A stretch of 64,000 nucleotides of DNA from Hormiphora californensis (lineage: Eukaryota; Ctenophora; Tentaculata; Cydippida; Pleurobrachiidae). The notes under the pieces are model-generated. The model did no database searches. It had not been told where the DNA came from and saw nothing but the letters and a program-made list of their open reading frames with translations. The translations under genes and the position numbers were made by a program. The stretch's first letter is position 1. The number at the start of each line of letters is the position of its first letter. Shown here piece after piece: positions 25,453 through 36,996 of the stretch. Location: positions 1,918,335 to 1,982,334 of the forward strand of contig CM035350.1 of NCBI GenBank assembly GCA_020137815.1, given 5' to 3'.

Positions 25453-25937
25453 ATTACTGGGAGGGGAACAACAAAACGAAACAAGGGGGCGAGTGTGGTA
25501 TGTTAGTGACTGCTAGGCTTGCATCTTCCGTGTAGAAGGTATATCTCTAAATGTGATCACTAAATAGGGACGCGGGAAAACCAACCACACAGTTTATACA
25601 CTGCTGCTGCTGTAGCAGTCATGGCACATAATGGGGTCGCATATATAATGTGTTATGCCAAGTAAAATGTATAAAAGTTACACCGAAAAGGACTGAACGC
25701 TGAATTCGAACCCAATATTTTAGAGGGAATTCAAAATGTCCCTGAAACCGATTGTTCACATTTCCGGAACTTGACAGTGGAATACTCTCGAACCTTTCAT
25801 GGATTCCATCATTAGAACAGCCTACATGCTCAAGATATCTTCCCTTAGCTCACACAACACAAGCCTCAATACACTGACACAAACACACACAGTATAGTAC
25901 TGTCTGTTTTATCTTTGTTTTTCTCCTACCGCACAAC
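25453..25937. promoter_or_regulatory. Candidate bidirectional promoter
   Basis: The 485 bp between two divergent start codons must hold both 5' ends. An ETS-type TTCCGG lies near 25765. No TATA box is evident for either gene. Confidence 0.45.
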
Positions 25938-28900
25938 ATGCGACAGTTTGTAGCCCGTTTTTTCCAGAAAACTGGTGAGACCATCGGTGTCCAGCACGCC
26001 TCCACATTCTCCGCAGAGTTCACTGCCCTAGCAGAGCGGGTTGATAGGCACCAGGAGTGGCAGGAAGAGATAGCAGAGACGCTGTGGGATAGTGTGGATA
26101 GGAGGGACAAGTCACTACTACATGATGTTACTGATCTACTGATGAGTGATAATGAGGGAGAGCTGCCTAGTCTGTACACCGAGAAGCATGGGGTTACCCT
26201 AGAGGCGGCAGGGAACAGTATTGATAGTCCGTATGGGGGTGCACTAAAGGCAATGAGCAGGTAACCAGTCGAGATAATGGTGTCAGAAAGAAATGAGAAT
26301 AGGGACAATGCTTTGACATAGATAATGGCTAAATAGAACCTGGATTTATAAATAACTTCATACGGCATGCCAAACGAATAGTGCCCTTTATTGGGGCTTC
26401 TAGGACCCCATAAAACAATCCCCGCCTCCACCCAGTTCCTCTCCCCAGGTACGTGTTACTGATATCAGATAAGGAGGGAGAGTACATGACCAAGATACAG
26501 GAACAGTTCATCAAGAGGATCCTGGCGGTACAGTTGGGGGAGGAAGTCCAGGAGAAGATAGAGGAGGAGAGGGAGATATTGCTGAACAGGAGGTTAGATG
26601 TGGATGCTGCCAAGATACGGTTTACAGATGTTGATAATATTGAGGATATGAAGGTACATGTGGGGGTTATCAAAACGGTAAATCTCTTTTTCGGTTCAGT
26701 CCAAAATCTAGGAGAAATCTGGGTTTGGTCAGTTAGAATTTTAACCTGGCCCTGAAAAAAACAAAAGCTCTCTCTCTCTCTCTTACAGGCAGCGGAAGCG
26801 GACATGAGGGAGGTTAAGATGGCATTTAACGAACAGATGACTCTCGTTGAGGACCTATTGACGGAGTGTGATCGGCTAAATACTGAACAGATACATCTTC
26901 TCGAGGACCTCGCTTACTCACATCACACCTTTTATAGTGAATGCGCTGAAGGTAAGATGTTCACAATCATGGGGTTCATGAAATATATATATCTACCTGT
27001 ATATAACTACCCTTGAATCTAAGTCGGGAATCCCATTATTCAAGAGCTCAGCAGGCAGCTCAGGTTTAGAGACACTCAAATCATCCCATGAGCTACCTGC
27101 TGAACTCTCAATGAGAGCCCCCCTTTTTCAGATTTCCAGTAAGATGTGTGGGGCCCTGACGGAGTATATTACTATGACAGGTATCAGGAGGCCCCGTGTC
27201 TATGGAGAGAGACCTAGTGGGAAGAGGTCCAGTGAGCTGGATAGTATTCTAGCGAAGATAGTGCTTAGGGAACAGATAGAACAGGTAGGATTTAATGGTA
27301 ATGTGGTCAAATTATGACACAATACGTAGTCGTGGGACTTTGATCCCACGACGACAGTTTGTAATCTTTGGAATAAGTTTCTTAAACTGTCAGCCTGTCG
27401 TAGGACAAGAGGGGTTAAGAAACTTATTAAAAGGGCAGTTATGACTCTTGGTTCCTCAGACAGTTACCACTTATCTCCCTGGGTGGGCTAAGTAGAATCT
27501 ATAGTACAGGGGGAAACAAGGCAGTGTGGGCAAAGTTGTGATGTTCTTCAGTGCCGCCTGGGGAAAAGATTATGATGTAGGGGGACACTGACCGCACTGA
27601 CCTCTATACTTCCAGGGATTAGCTGAGGTTGATTGTGAGGCAGCTGCAGTACACGCTGAAGCAGAGGTGGAGATGACATTTGGAACGATACAGTTCGATC
27701 CCCTCGTCAAGATGGGAGAAACAGTCCAAGCGGTAAGAGTCTTGTTACCATGGTTACCATACCATGAGGTGTTGTTACCATGGTTACCATCTCATGACGT
27801 CATAAGCCTGTCAAAACGTGTCGATTTTTGGCCAAACCTTGAAGTCACGAGAGGCAAGCCAATTCCGGTTGTACATCCTAGGTATAGGTCTCCTGAACAT
27901 AAAAAACCAAAATGTCAGTCTCAATTATTTGGGGGAAGGTGTGTAATTAGCCCCTAATTGATTGGTAATTGAGCACAAGGGGAAAAAGCTGTATCTACCC
28001 TTAGGAAAGGAGTAGAGACAAAATTAAGGGCACCAAAGTGTTCAGCGTCCTCGCATTAGTAGGGGTAGGTGCCGGAATGAATTCTCTATCTCATCTGGTT
28101 AATTAGATAATTGGATAATTAGGTATGCGCATAGCCGTTTGCTGGCCATATGGCTATAGCCATGTTAGGAAAGGAGTAGAGACAAAACCGAGGGCACTAA
28201 AATGATCAGCGTCCTCGAATTAGTGGGGGTAGGTGCTGAAATTAAATCTCTATCTCATCCGGTTAATTAGATAATTGGATAATTAGTTTTGCGAATAACC
28301 GTTCTTAGGCTAGGGTAGAAAGGGGTAAAATGGCACACTTTCTAACGTTTTAGGTTCTAAAATACTCAATTTATACAGCAAGAAGAAAAAAATTATATAG
28401 GCTATCCAATGAAACGTTTTCCTTTCAGACGAGCTAAATTTTAAAATCTGAAAGTTTTATTTAATAGCTTAATTAATCAATTCAAAAAGTTTGGTAGGGC
28501 TTTTTTTGGAAATTTTGCACTGGGGTAAAATGATCCAGCCAATAGCATTGCTCGATTTTTATCACGTGCCTGGTGTTGTTAGAGCACTGGGGTAAAATGG
28601 TCCATGTTATCTTCAGTAATTTCTGTTCTGCTGGACCATTTTACCCCAGTGTGCTGGACCATTTTACCCCAGTTGGTATCACGTGGTATTGGAGGCTCGA
28701 TTTCATTGGTCCCAGGGTGAACCATTTTACCCCAGCGAGGGTGAACCATTTTACCCCAGTTTGACTAATTTGACAATTTAATCAACTTAATAGTGGGTTT
28801 TTTGAAAAATTTTTATACCAAGTTTTAGAAGGATAAAAACCCTAACTGGCAGTTTTTGCAAAATTAAAATCGGCCAACTCAAACAGAAATTACAGCAGTT

Positions 28901-30117
28901 TTAAAGCAAAAATTCGGAACAGAACGAGTAGGTCTCCGCTGGAGAAAAAGTCACGTGACTACATGTAATAACTAGGACCATTTTACCCCATACATGTGCC
29001 ATTTTACCCCGTGTGCCATTTTACCCCTTTCTACCCTATATGGCTATAGCCACTTAGGAATGGTTTAGAGACTTTTCATTGGTGCCATTTTGTAGGCAAT
29101 GGCCAAGTTATGGGGGGTCGACGTCGGACTTTTAAGCTCTATCTTCAACCGTTTAGCCGTTATTTGGCTTTTAAGGTGCTGAAAATGAGTAAAAATCGGG
29201 CTTTTTACCGTTTTTTGCTCATTTTGAGCACCTTTAAAGCCAAATAACGGCTAAACGGTTGAAGATAGAGCTTAAAAGTCCGACGTCGACCCCCCATAAC
29301 TTGGCCATTGCCTACAAAATGGCACCAATGAAAAGTCTCTAAACCATTCCTAAGTGGCTATAGCCATATAGCCTAAAAACGGTTATTCGCAAAACTAATT
29401 ATCCAATTATCTAATTAACCGGATGAGAGAGATTTAATTTCAGCACCTACCCCCACTAATTCGAGGACGCTGATCATTTTAGTGCCCTCGGTTTTGTCTC
29501 TACTCCTTTCCTAACATGGCTATAGCCATATGGCCAGCAAACGGCTATGCGCATACCTAATTATCCAATTATCTAATTAACCAGATGAGATAGAGACTTC
29601 ATTCCGGCACCTACCCCCACTAATGCGAGGACGCTGAACACTTTGGTGCCCTTAATTTTGTCTCTACTCCTTTCCTAAGGGTAGATACAGCTTTTTTCCC
29701 CTTGTGCTCAATTACCAATCAATTAGGGGCTAATTACACACCTTCCCCCAAATAATTGAGACTGACATTTTGGTTTTTTATGTTTAGGAGACCTATACCT
29801 AGGATGTACAACCGGAATTGGCTTGCCTCTAGTGAGTTCTAGGTTGAAACACGTTTTGACAGGCATATCGTGACGGCATATCGTGACGGCATCTATTCCC
29901 TCAGATTGCAGTTTGGGATTTCTTGGCGATGTCTGAGGAGGAATTGAGTGTGAAGGCGGGGGAGGTGATCAAGATAAGAAGGGATGAATCAGGGACTACG
30001 GGGGATGTATGGGTACATGGCAGGGTGGGAACTAGAGAGGGGAAGATACCCGTTACCTACCTCCAACTGCTATCAACCTCAAACCGTGAAGTTAACAGTA
30101 CCCTGACTACAATTTGA
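25938..30117 (+). CDS. SH3GLB: Endophilin-B-like BAR-SH3 protein
   Basis: Membrane-curving BAR protein with a C-terminal SH3 domain; the family acts in endomembrane, autophagy and mitochondrial dynamics. Exons 25938-26260, 26449-26677, 26789-26951, about 27132-27284, 27616-27732 and 29905-30117. The N-terminus (ARFFQKTGETIG) fits the amphipathic helix of endophilins. The second exon has LLNRRLDVDAAKIRF, close to the endophilin-B signature NKRLDLDAAKTRL. The third exon is coiled-coil-like (HLLEDLAYSHHTFYSEC). The last exon is an SH3 domain (VWDFLAMSEEELSVKAGEV, then GKIPVTYLQLLS). One junction is uncertain: exon 3 leaves one base, but the clean acceptor at 27131 is in phase 0; an acceptor at 27117 fits the phase but is weaker. 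The last intron is 2.2 kb and contains nested transposons. Family call firm; B rather than A subtype is inferred from motifs. Confidence 0.88.
27041..27110. repeat. Intron hairpin
   Basis: GAGCTCAGCAGGCAGCTCA faces a near-complement TGAGCTACCTGCTGAACTC across about 30 bp, directly before an endophilin-B exon with an uncertain acceptor. A second perfect hairpin, GTCGTGGGA / TCCCACGAC, lies at 27329-27352. Confidence 0.6.
27805..29865. mobile_element. Giant palindromic (foldback) element, about 1.3 kb without its insert
   Basis: The left arm runs inward from GCCTGTCAAAACGTG and the right arm is its near-perfect complement. The centre is near 29215. Each arm contains two tandem copies of a block that begins with a GTAGAGACAAA-type sequence and ends TTAGATAATTGGATAATTAG. 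Another shared block holds CGACGTCGAC-like and AACGGCTAAACGG-like sequence. TA flanks both ends. No coding capacity. It lies in the last endophilin-B intron, and the left arm is interrupted by the 724-bp element. A sister palindrome with different ends lies at 56571-57570. Confidence 0.85.
28313..29036. mobile_element. 724-bp TA-target element nested in the palindrome
   Basis: Ends are GGGTAGAAAGGGGTAAAATG and its complement CATTTTACCCCTTTCTACCC, flanked by TA on both sides. The intact right arm of the host palindrome shows the pre-insertion sequence (GGCTATATGG), so TA was duplicated on insertion, as with Tc1/mariner-type elements. About ten copies of a CCATTTTACCCC core occur in both orientations. 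No transposase is present. A near-identical copy of the same length is at 60517-61240. Confidence 0.9.
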
Positions 30118-30902
30118 GGCAGCAAGAACTCTCTCCACACACACGTGTATAATATCAACACCACGCATCAACAATCGTCCTTTATATCTGATCAATGATA
30201 ACTGAACAAACAGGTCCTGCAGATAGTGTTTGGTCGAATTGAAAGAGAAAAACGGCCCTTCAGCCGGGGTATACTGGTAAAGGGACGCCCTTTCAGTTTG
30301 AAGGGAATGAGACTTGAGAGATATCTGTCTAAAAGGGCGCCCTCGTACAATGAAACTCTCGGATAAAGGGTGGAAAAATAAGTTACATACAAGATTACAT
30401 ATCTCTTCGTGTATAATAATACGGGATACGAATTGGGTTGACACAGAAAATATGTCGTCCTTATTCTGTCCTAAAAAAGTTCTCGAATATTCTCGCATTA
30501 AAATACACACCTCTCTCACTCGTGGTCTCACTCACTCTCTCTCCCTCTCTCACTCGCTGTCTCTCAGTTCATCTCGCTCAATCATGGGGATTCCCCATTT
30601 CTCACTCATTCCCGAAACAAAACACACTGACGATAACAAACTGACGACACACAAACGCATGCTTTCTCAAATTTTCACAAGTCCTGAAAAACTAAAAACT
30701 AAAAAATGAGTAGTAACAAAACAAATACACGCACTGCTTCATAATACAGTGATCATGTTGATAATAAGTTTAACTTTGTCACGATGCCCTAACTCCTGCT
30801 GTGGGAGGAGAGATTCAGACACCGAGCCTGACAAGTTTTACACACAATTTGCCCCAATGATTGTTCTTTAAATGTGTCTATATATCAGCCCTTCCCCAGC
30901 TA

Positions 30903-33900
30903 CTAAACAGTGTTTTTGAACAGTCTATCAGTCGCAACAGATGATAGAATCTGTAGACCCGTCATCTTCTGTTCATCATCATCAGCGGTGGCCCACAGAC
31001 TCACCCCGTTCCATCCCCCTGAAGTAGGAGGCTCCAGATCATATCCCCTGACAAAGGGGCCCTTGTAAGCGGGGGGTTCCCTGCCCGTCTCAAAGGGGAA
31101 TGGGGCAGATCGGCACCCCACTGGGTAGCTGCACTTGTCCAGCTTGACATAACGTAGGAGGGAGGTGGGCCGTGCTGCCATGTAGGGTCCATCCTGGGTT
31201 TGTGAGGCACCCTGTAGTTTGAACCTATACACGTGATTGTTAGGACTTGTCAGGTGGTCCTCCTCACTACTGCCCCCACTTCCCAACCTCTCCCTCCCTG
31301 TCACCCTAGCCCTCTTTCTGGCTTTTTCCCAAGTCTTGTTGTCGTCCTCAGGGTCCTCTTCACTCTTCTTACTGGCCCAAATAACGGGCCGCTTCTGGGC
31401 GATGAGTCGTCTGTAGATCTGGTTGTGTAGGACAGGGTTTCTAATGGTTGGGAACCGGCTCCAAAACGCCGTGTCTTCCTCTTCAGTGGACCCCTTCTTG
31501 ACCATCTGGGCTGCCTTGGTGCCTCGTGGGAAGTAGTAGGGGAAATCAAAGCTCTCCTTCAACTTCTTAACATACTCCAACTGTTCTGCGGTGTACTCTG
31601 GTTCTGGTTCCCGGGAGGGGGAGCTGCCATCCTTATCATCACCCCTATTGGGTGAGAGTTGCTGGGAGTTGTGCCGGTTCTCCATCTCCCTCCTGGTGAC
31701 GACCTGGATCATGTCTCTAGCCGGGGAGGGCGGTGTTGAGGGTGGTGGGGAGGCCTCACTTTTTACCTGCAGACGGAGAGGTGTGGTTAGGGGATACTTA
31801 ATACTCTTTCTAATTCTCCAATCAGATGAAAACTTAAGATAATTCAGAAAACTAAAATGAAAACTAAAGATTCTCATCACCTCATCTTTGATGATATCAG
31901 CTCGATTGGCCAGGTCAGGTCGGATCTGGTTGAGCCTACCAAGGGATACTAGTCGGTGGATAGCAGATACAGCATTCAGTGAGCTGTTGTTTGGATCCTC
32001 CATTGGGGCACCGTCTTCTGGGAAAAAGGGCGGTTTAGAACCTTGTTGGGTGGGTAAAAGGGTGGTTTAGAACCTTCGTAGGTGGTTTAGAAAGGTGGTT
32101 TAGAACCTTGTTGGGTGGTTGAGAAGGGTGAGTAAAAGGGTGGTTTAGAAGGGTGGGTAAACAGGTGATTTAGAACCTAATTGAGGCAGGTGACCCACTT
32201 CTCTGGCCACTACAACTCTGGCTACTACAACTCTGGCTACTACAACTCTGGCTAGTAGCCACAGTTGTACACAACTCTGGCTACTAGGAGTGCATCTCTG
32301 CAGGCTACCAAACGACCCCGCCTATGTATGCAACAGAACACCGACTCATTAGGTCATAGGTATACACGAGTTAGGTAATAGGTTATTGGTTTGCTGGATA
32401 AAGTACTGATAAGTTGAGAACATGGTGATTGCTTCCAGGCCAACCCCAAGGAATCGAATCCCGCCACTACAGCAACCTCCGCACCTAACAACACCAAGAG
32501 CTCTGACAACAACAGCGGAAAGACCGAGACCCTCCGTCGGCCGTCTACTAAGATAGTAAACGTGGACAGCGGATACTCGCCAGAAACGGAGACTCAGATG
32601 GAACTCATCAGCCGTAAACCTGACATCGTTAACCTCACTTTTCTCCAAGACGGTGCACAAAAAATCGATTCTGAGCGCATCATCTGGTCCGGCTCTTCGA
32701 GCCAGACCAGAGACCGAAAGTGACTTTTTATACCCCGGACCCCCCCCCCCCCTCTGGCCTTAATTCGGTGCGGGTACACAAGTTACTAAGCCAGGCGCCC
32801 CGGCAATCTTGATAATCTGAGACCACCGTTCGATCTATACCCAGTTGTCCGGAATGAATAAATGTATGGACTGGGGTCCACTGATTCAACTACTCCACTT
32901 TCCTGTACTCCCACTCCTTCTTCGCCGACAGAAAGTAGATCCACATGGAACAGCGAGCAGCATCTCTCCCCGTATCCTTCACCAGTTTCCTCGGTCCCCT
33001 ACCTCTGAACCCTCGCCTGGAAACTGATCTAGTCAGGCTGTCCGCTACCTGACCCCGAGACCCAACCTCAATTGCCATGTTGAAACACTTCCAACCATTA
33101 GCAGGACAAATAAGCTGATCCCACCAGTTCACCGTCTTTATCTCTCGCGAGAATTCAATATAAGATCAGGCCTGCTTTGGTCTCAGGGATAGAATGAAGC
33201 CAACCATTCTCTCCCCCATATCGTACATGCTTCTCCAGCTGACTGTCAGGCCAATGCTTTGACCACAGTTCTCATGCGAGAAACGAAAATGGGTCAAGCC
33301 AATACTCTGACAGCCAGCTGAACACATGAATCCCATCGGGACCACATCCTCTCTCCAAGCCAACCACATCTGACTGAACGTCTAATTGCATGGTCTCTAC
33401 TGCAGTCCTCTCTTGGTATAACCTCTTAAGAACTCTGTCGATCACAGCACCTATCGTCTCACTGTCCGACACCTTCTCCCAAGGATACGTCCCTGACAAC
33501 GATATAATAACGTGTAATACGGCGTTATATTTCTTCTATAAGCGGGACTTCGTAATAGCCAGAGTTGCACCCCTAGTAGCCAGAGTTGTATACAACTGTG
33601 GCTACTAGCCAGAGTTGTAATAGCCAGAGTTGTAGTAGCCAGAGTTGTAGTGGCCAGAGAAGTGGGTAATCATTGAGGCATCATCTTACCTGAGGGAGGG
33701 TACCAGCGGGGTAGAATTGCTCGGGGAGGTTTCTTTGTCCTCTCAGCCCTGATCAGTTGGGGAAGTAGCCCACTAACAGATCCCTCCTCCTCATTCTCAA
33801 CGTTCTGCTGTTGTTGTTGTTCCTCAGCTGCAGTTTTATTAGTGTACCAGGTAGGAGTCCTGCACAGGAGTTGTGGGGTCCAGAAAGAATATAATAATCA

Positions 33901-35149
33901 GGTATTCAATGATGGATTAGTGATGCTGATAACTTACACAAGACTGCTGTTAGAATCAACATCAAATGCAAAAGCATCCTTTGGGTCATGTGGTACTCTA
34001 GTTATCAGCTCCACCTTCTCAGTTCGCTTCATCAGCATCCTCTCACTGATCTGGGACCACGTGTCTTCATCTATCTTTCCTGTGAAGGAAAAATTTCGAT
34101 ATAATACAATTCGAGGAAAAGCTGCTTTTGATTCCAAAATCCCATCCTTTATAAAAATTATTGACTTCCAAACCACTATTACCTGTATCATCTTCGTGAA
34201 AGTCTTTACCGAGCTCAACCCTTCCTAGTGCTATCTCCGCCAGAATATCGTCTAGATAGGAACTCAACCCGTTCGTGCTTATCTTACCCTGACAGGGGTA
34301 GTAGGGAGTTAGTAAACCAGGTGGGGGGTTGTTTAGTAATCTTGATCTTCCATACCCTCGCAGAGTGCTCGCTTTGTGATTTATGAAATAAAATCACGGT
34401 GTGAGTAACACAAAAGTAACCATGTGATTAGGAAGTAGGCCAGAACACAGGTCATGGTAAATAAACACACGTGTGTTGAGCAGTGGGCCATGAGAAACAA
34501 GATGTTATTATATCAACACACATGTATTGAAAATAGAGCCATACAGCCTCGACGGTGTGTAAGAAAATAATGTATCCAGAGGAAAACCATTCTAACTCAT
34601 CCCCTTTCTCTCTCACCTTGCCCCGAGGGAGAGCTGTAAACCGGTAGAAACAGAGAAGCAGCTTGACAAGATCCTGTTCATTGATGAGTTTACATCGAGA
34701 GCAGTGAGTCTCCACACCACCTAACTCCTTCATCCTCCTTAGCTCATCATAGTTGCCACAGTAGAACTCAATACCCAACATCTTCATGCGAGTTACCACA
34801 CTTGATCTGAATACAGGAGGGGGGAGGGTTAGATATAGTTTACTGGGAAACAGACATCGAGTTAGGGGGGGGGGGGATATCTCTCCTAAATAAACTTTCA
34901 AGGATATTTTGTCTCAACTAAACGATTGAGATGGAGTATACATGAGACTGATGTAATAGAAAAGAGGAAGCTATGATAGTCTCCCCAAACCCTCCCCCAT
35001 TACGGGTGGTGTGTATTGTGTGTCTGGAGCATGTCTACATGTTATATGCAGTGTGTAGTGAGTTTCCTGTGCCTCCGGAAGATGGAAAATCTCTCTCGTC
35101 TCTCGTCTCTCGTCTCTCTCTCTCTCTTCTCTGTCTCTCTCTCTCTCTC

Positions 35150-35203
<54 letters not shown>

Positions 35204-35478
35204 GTTGCTACACAGAGAGTGCTTACATACCTTGGTCGATGGGCAAATAGCACGGAAACGATTTGACTAATGCCAAACCATCTCTTTCCGTTAATTGTAA
35301 GGAAAACCAACTCCAAATTGTTAATCTTCAGTTTTCCATCAAAGTTCCTCTCACTTTTCTTTTTCAGTGTTTCAGCCTTATCGCGGGCCATTTGCCGCTG
35401 GTACTGCCGGAAGACATCATTGGCCTGGGCCCGGTTATACTGCCCAGGATTGAAGCCAAACCTCCGCTTTTCAGCCAT
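30903..35478 (-). CDS. SKI/SNO/DAC-domain nuclear protein
   Basis: Likely chromatin or transcription regulator. Seven phase-consistent exons: 35478-35231, 34806-34617, 34288-34183, 34079-33938, 33859-33690, 32017-31881 and 31766-30903, giving about 618 residues. The first two exons form a SKI/SNO/DAC-type domain: LVFLTINGKRWFGISQIV, then MKMLGIEFYCGNYDELRRM and HCSRCKLINEQDLVKLL, the last resembling Dachshund's RCKLISRKDFE. Later exons give WSQISERMLMKRTEKVEL, a Gln run, an Arg/Lys-Pro segment (KKPPRAILPRWYPP) and a long Ser/Pro/charged C-terminal exon with LEYVKKLKESFDFPYYFP. No coiled coil was recognised. The 114-bp last intron is open and divisible by three. The start codon is the first ATG in the open frame. 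The domain call is by motif resemblance, and I cannot place the gene among DACH, SKI or SKIDA1 types. Confidence 0.75.
32887..33136 (-). pseudogene. Retroelement polyprotein C-terminal fragment
   Basis: A minus-strand frame reads NGWKCFNMAIEVGSRGQVAD and later CSMWIYFLSAKKEWEY. The 'IEVGxRG' motif followed by a basic stretch and a 'W-x-W/F-L...W' end resembles the C-terminus of reverse-transcriptase proteins common in invertebrate genomes. It carries no catalytic motif. It is carried inside the 1,483-bp element. The assignment is from memory of the motif and is moderate. Confidence 0.45.
33233..33320. repeat. CTGTCAG...GGCCAATGCT inverted-repeat unit
   Basis: About 88 bp with CTGTCAGGCCAATGCTTTGACC at one end and its near-complement at the other. 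The reverse complement closely matches 63019-63107. Confidence 0.6.
35102..35198. repeat. (TC)n microsatellite in an intron
   Basis: Nearly pure TC tract 33 bp inside the first intron of the SKI/SNO/DAC gene, next to exon 1. On the sense strand of that gene it reads (GA)n. Confidence 0.95.
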
Positions 35479-36168
35479 GGTTAGCTATAGGGAAGAAAAT
35501 GGTTTGGGTTATCAAGAATGAAGAGAAATGGATAAGAAATGGGGTCGGAAAGTGAAGAAGAGAACTGAAGGTTGTCTCTCTGTGCGCGCAGGCGCGCAAT
35601 TATAACACAGTACAAGGTGACAATTGTGTTTTTTCATAGCGAAATATCCGCGCTGACAGTGGCACTCTTTACAACGCGCCACCACAAAGTTCAACCCCGT
35701 ACTGCGGCAGCGGCGGAAAGGCTCGGAGAAGAGGGGCGAGACAGGTCACACAGTGATCAGTAAATAGGGCACTGGGTTGTAAAATGTAAAGCTAGCCATT
35801 AAAGAAAATTTGACTTATGGCGAAGCAGCAAAACCCTGGTTTACAAGAAATAAGAAAATACAGTGTGCTCAGAACAAAAACAAGCAGGTTGAAAGATGTG
35901 TAAGAGAACACACAATATCAAGCATTTTACATTTTACACTCGGATCACTGTTGGCCCCGAAACATAAGGTTAGTACACAATGAAACATTCAATTCAATGC
36001 ATACTACAGCTGAATTGAATGAGTACTGAGTAGTGAGTCAAAACCAGTTTATAAAACGTCGTGCTCCTGTGTTTAGGATTTAGTAAGACACGGGAGACCT
36101 TCAAAGATTTTGACCAAGAAAGTAATTACATAGTTACTAAAATGGGGAACAAGCTCTTTATTTCATCT

Positions 36169-36996
36169 GGGGGGTGCGACATGTTAATTTTGTTAACTTT
36201 GTTAATATTAACATCGAGAAAACAGGTGATTTATTAACAAAATTAACAAAAAGTTAACAAACGTTAACAAATGCCATTTATGCCATCTAAATCACCCTTA
36301 GCGTGTGTTTTTGGTATTTAACACTTGTTCTGCGAGCAAAGTTGTTCCTTTTGCACGATTTGCACACCCCTACTAACCTCTACTACGGCTTTTCTACAGC
36401 GATTTGTTCCATTGTGTAAATTTTAATAAAAACTAGCTATACTAAACTGTAATTGAAGTCAATTGACCCTAATCCACCTTTTTTAACCCTAAAAACTAAA
36501 TAAGACTCATGAATTTACCATAAAACAAAAATATCCCAAAAATCAATTTTTCTAAAAAAACACAAGGATTTGTAGCGAAGCAAATTTTCAATTTTTGACC
36601 AAAAAATTGATTTTGGAAATATTTTGTTTCTTTTTCCGACAGAAACGTTGTACATCATCTTCTTTCGTTCAAAGAATCGATTATCAATGAAAAAATCACG
36701 TTAAAGTGAGATTTTATACGCTAAATTGAAATATTTGTAACTTTAGGATTTTTATCGATTTTGAGCCAAAAAACATGTATGTCGGACTTTGGTTACCGGA
36801 AGAGGCCTTGTTTGGGTATATATGTGTTAGATAAGTCATTAAACTATAAAATTAAACCAGTTAAAGTCGTATTATCAACCAATAAAAGCAGTCTTTGCTG
36901 ATTTGTTAACTTTGTTAATTTTGTTAATTAACGTTAATTAACAAAATCGAAAAAAAGAGGTGATTTATTAACAATTAACATGTCGCCCCCCCCCCC
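36169..36996. mobile_element. 828-bp element with 8-bp target duplication (hAT-like)
   Basis: Bounded by TTTCATCT on both sides (36161-36168 and 36997-37004). Ends are a G-run then GCGACATGTTAAT, and ATTAACATGTCGC then a C-run. Subterminal regions on both sides are built of GTTAAC/TTAATT repeats and share AGGTGATTTATTAACAA. An 8-bp duplication is the hAT hallmark. No transposase is encoded. Confidence 0.8.

Larger units (their letters stand above)
32189..33671. mobile_element. 1,483-bp element with long inverted ends and 9-bp target duplication
   Basis: The left (about 32189-32300) and right (about 33553-33671) ends are inverted copies over about 110 bp. They are built of repeated CTACAACTCTGG units and CAGTTGTA(T/C)ACAACT(C/G)TGG. 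ATTGAGGCA flanks both sides (32180-32188 and 33672-33680). Long inverted ends plus a 9-bp duplication are typical of Mutator-like elements. The interior holds a retroelement-like fragment and an unrelated open stretch, but no recognised transposase. It lies in the fifth intron of the SKI/SNO/DAC gene, 9 bp from the splice donor. Confidence 0.8.

Noticed and set aside
27740-27790. GTTACCATGGTTACC repeats as RFX sites
   Set aside because: The second half-site GGTTAC does not fit RGYAAC.
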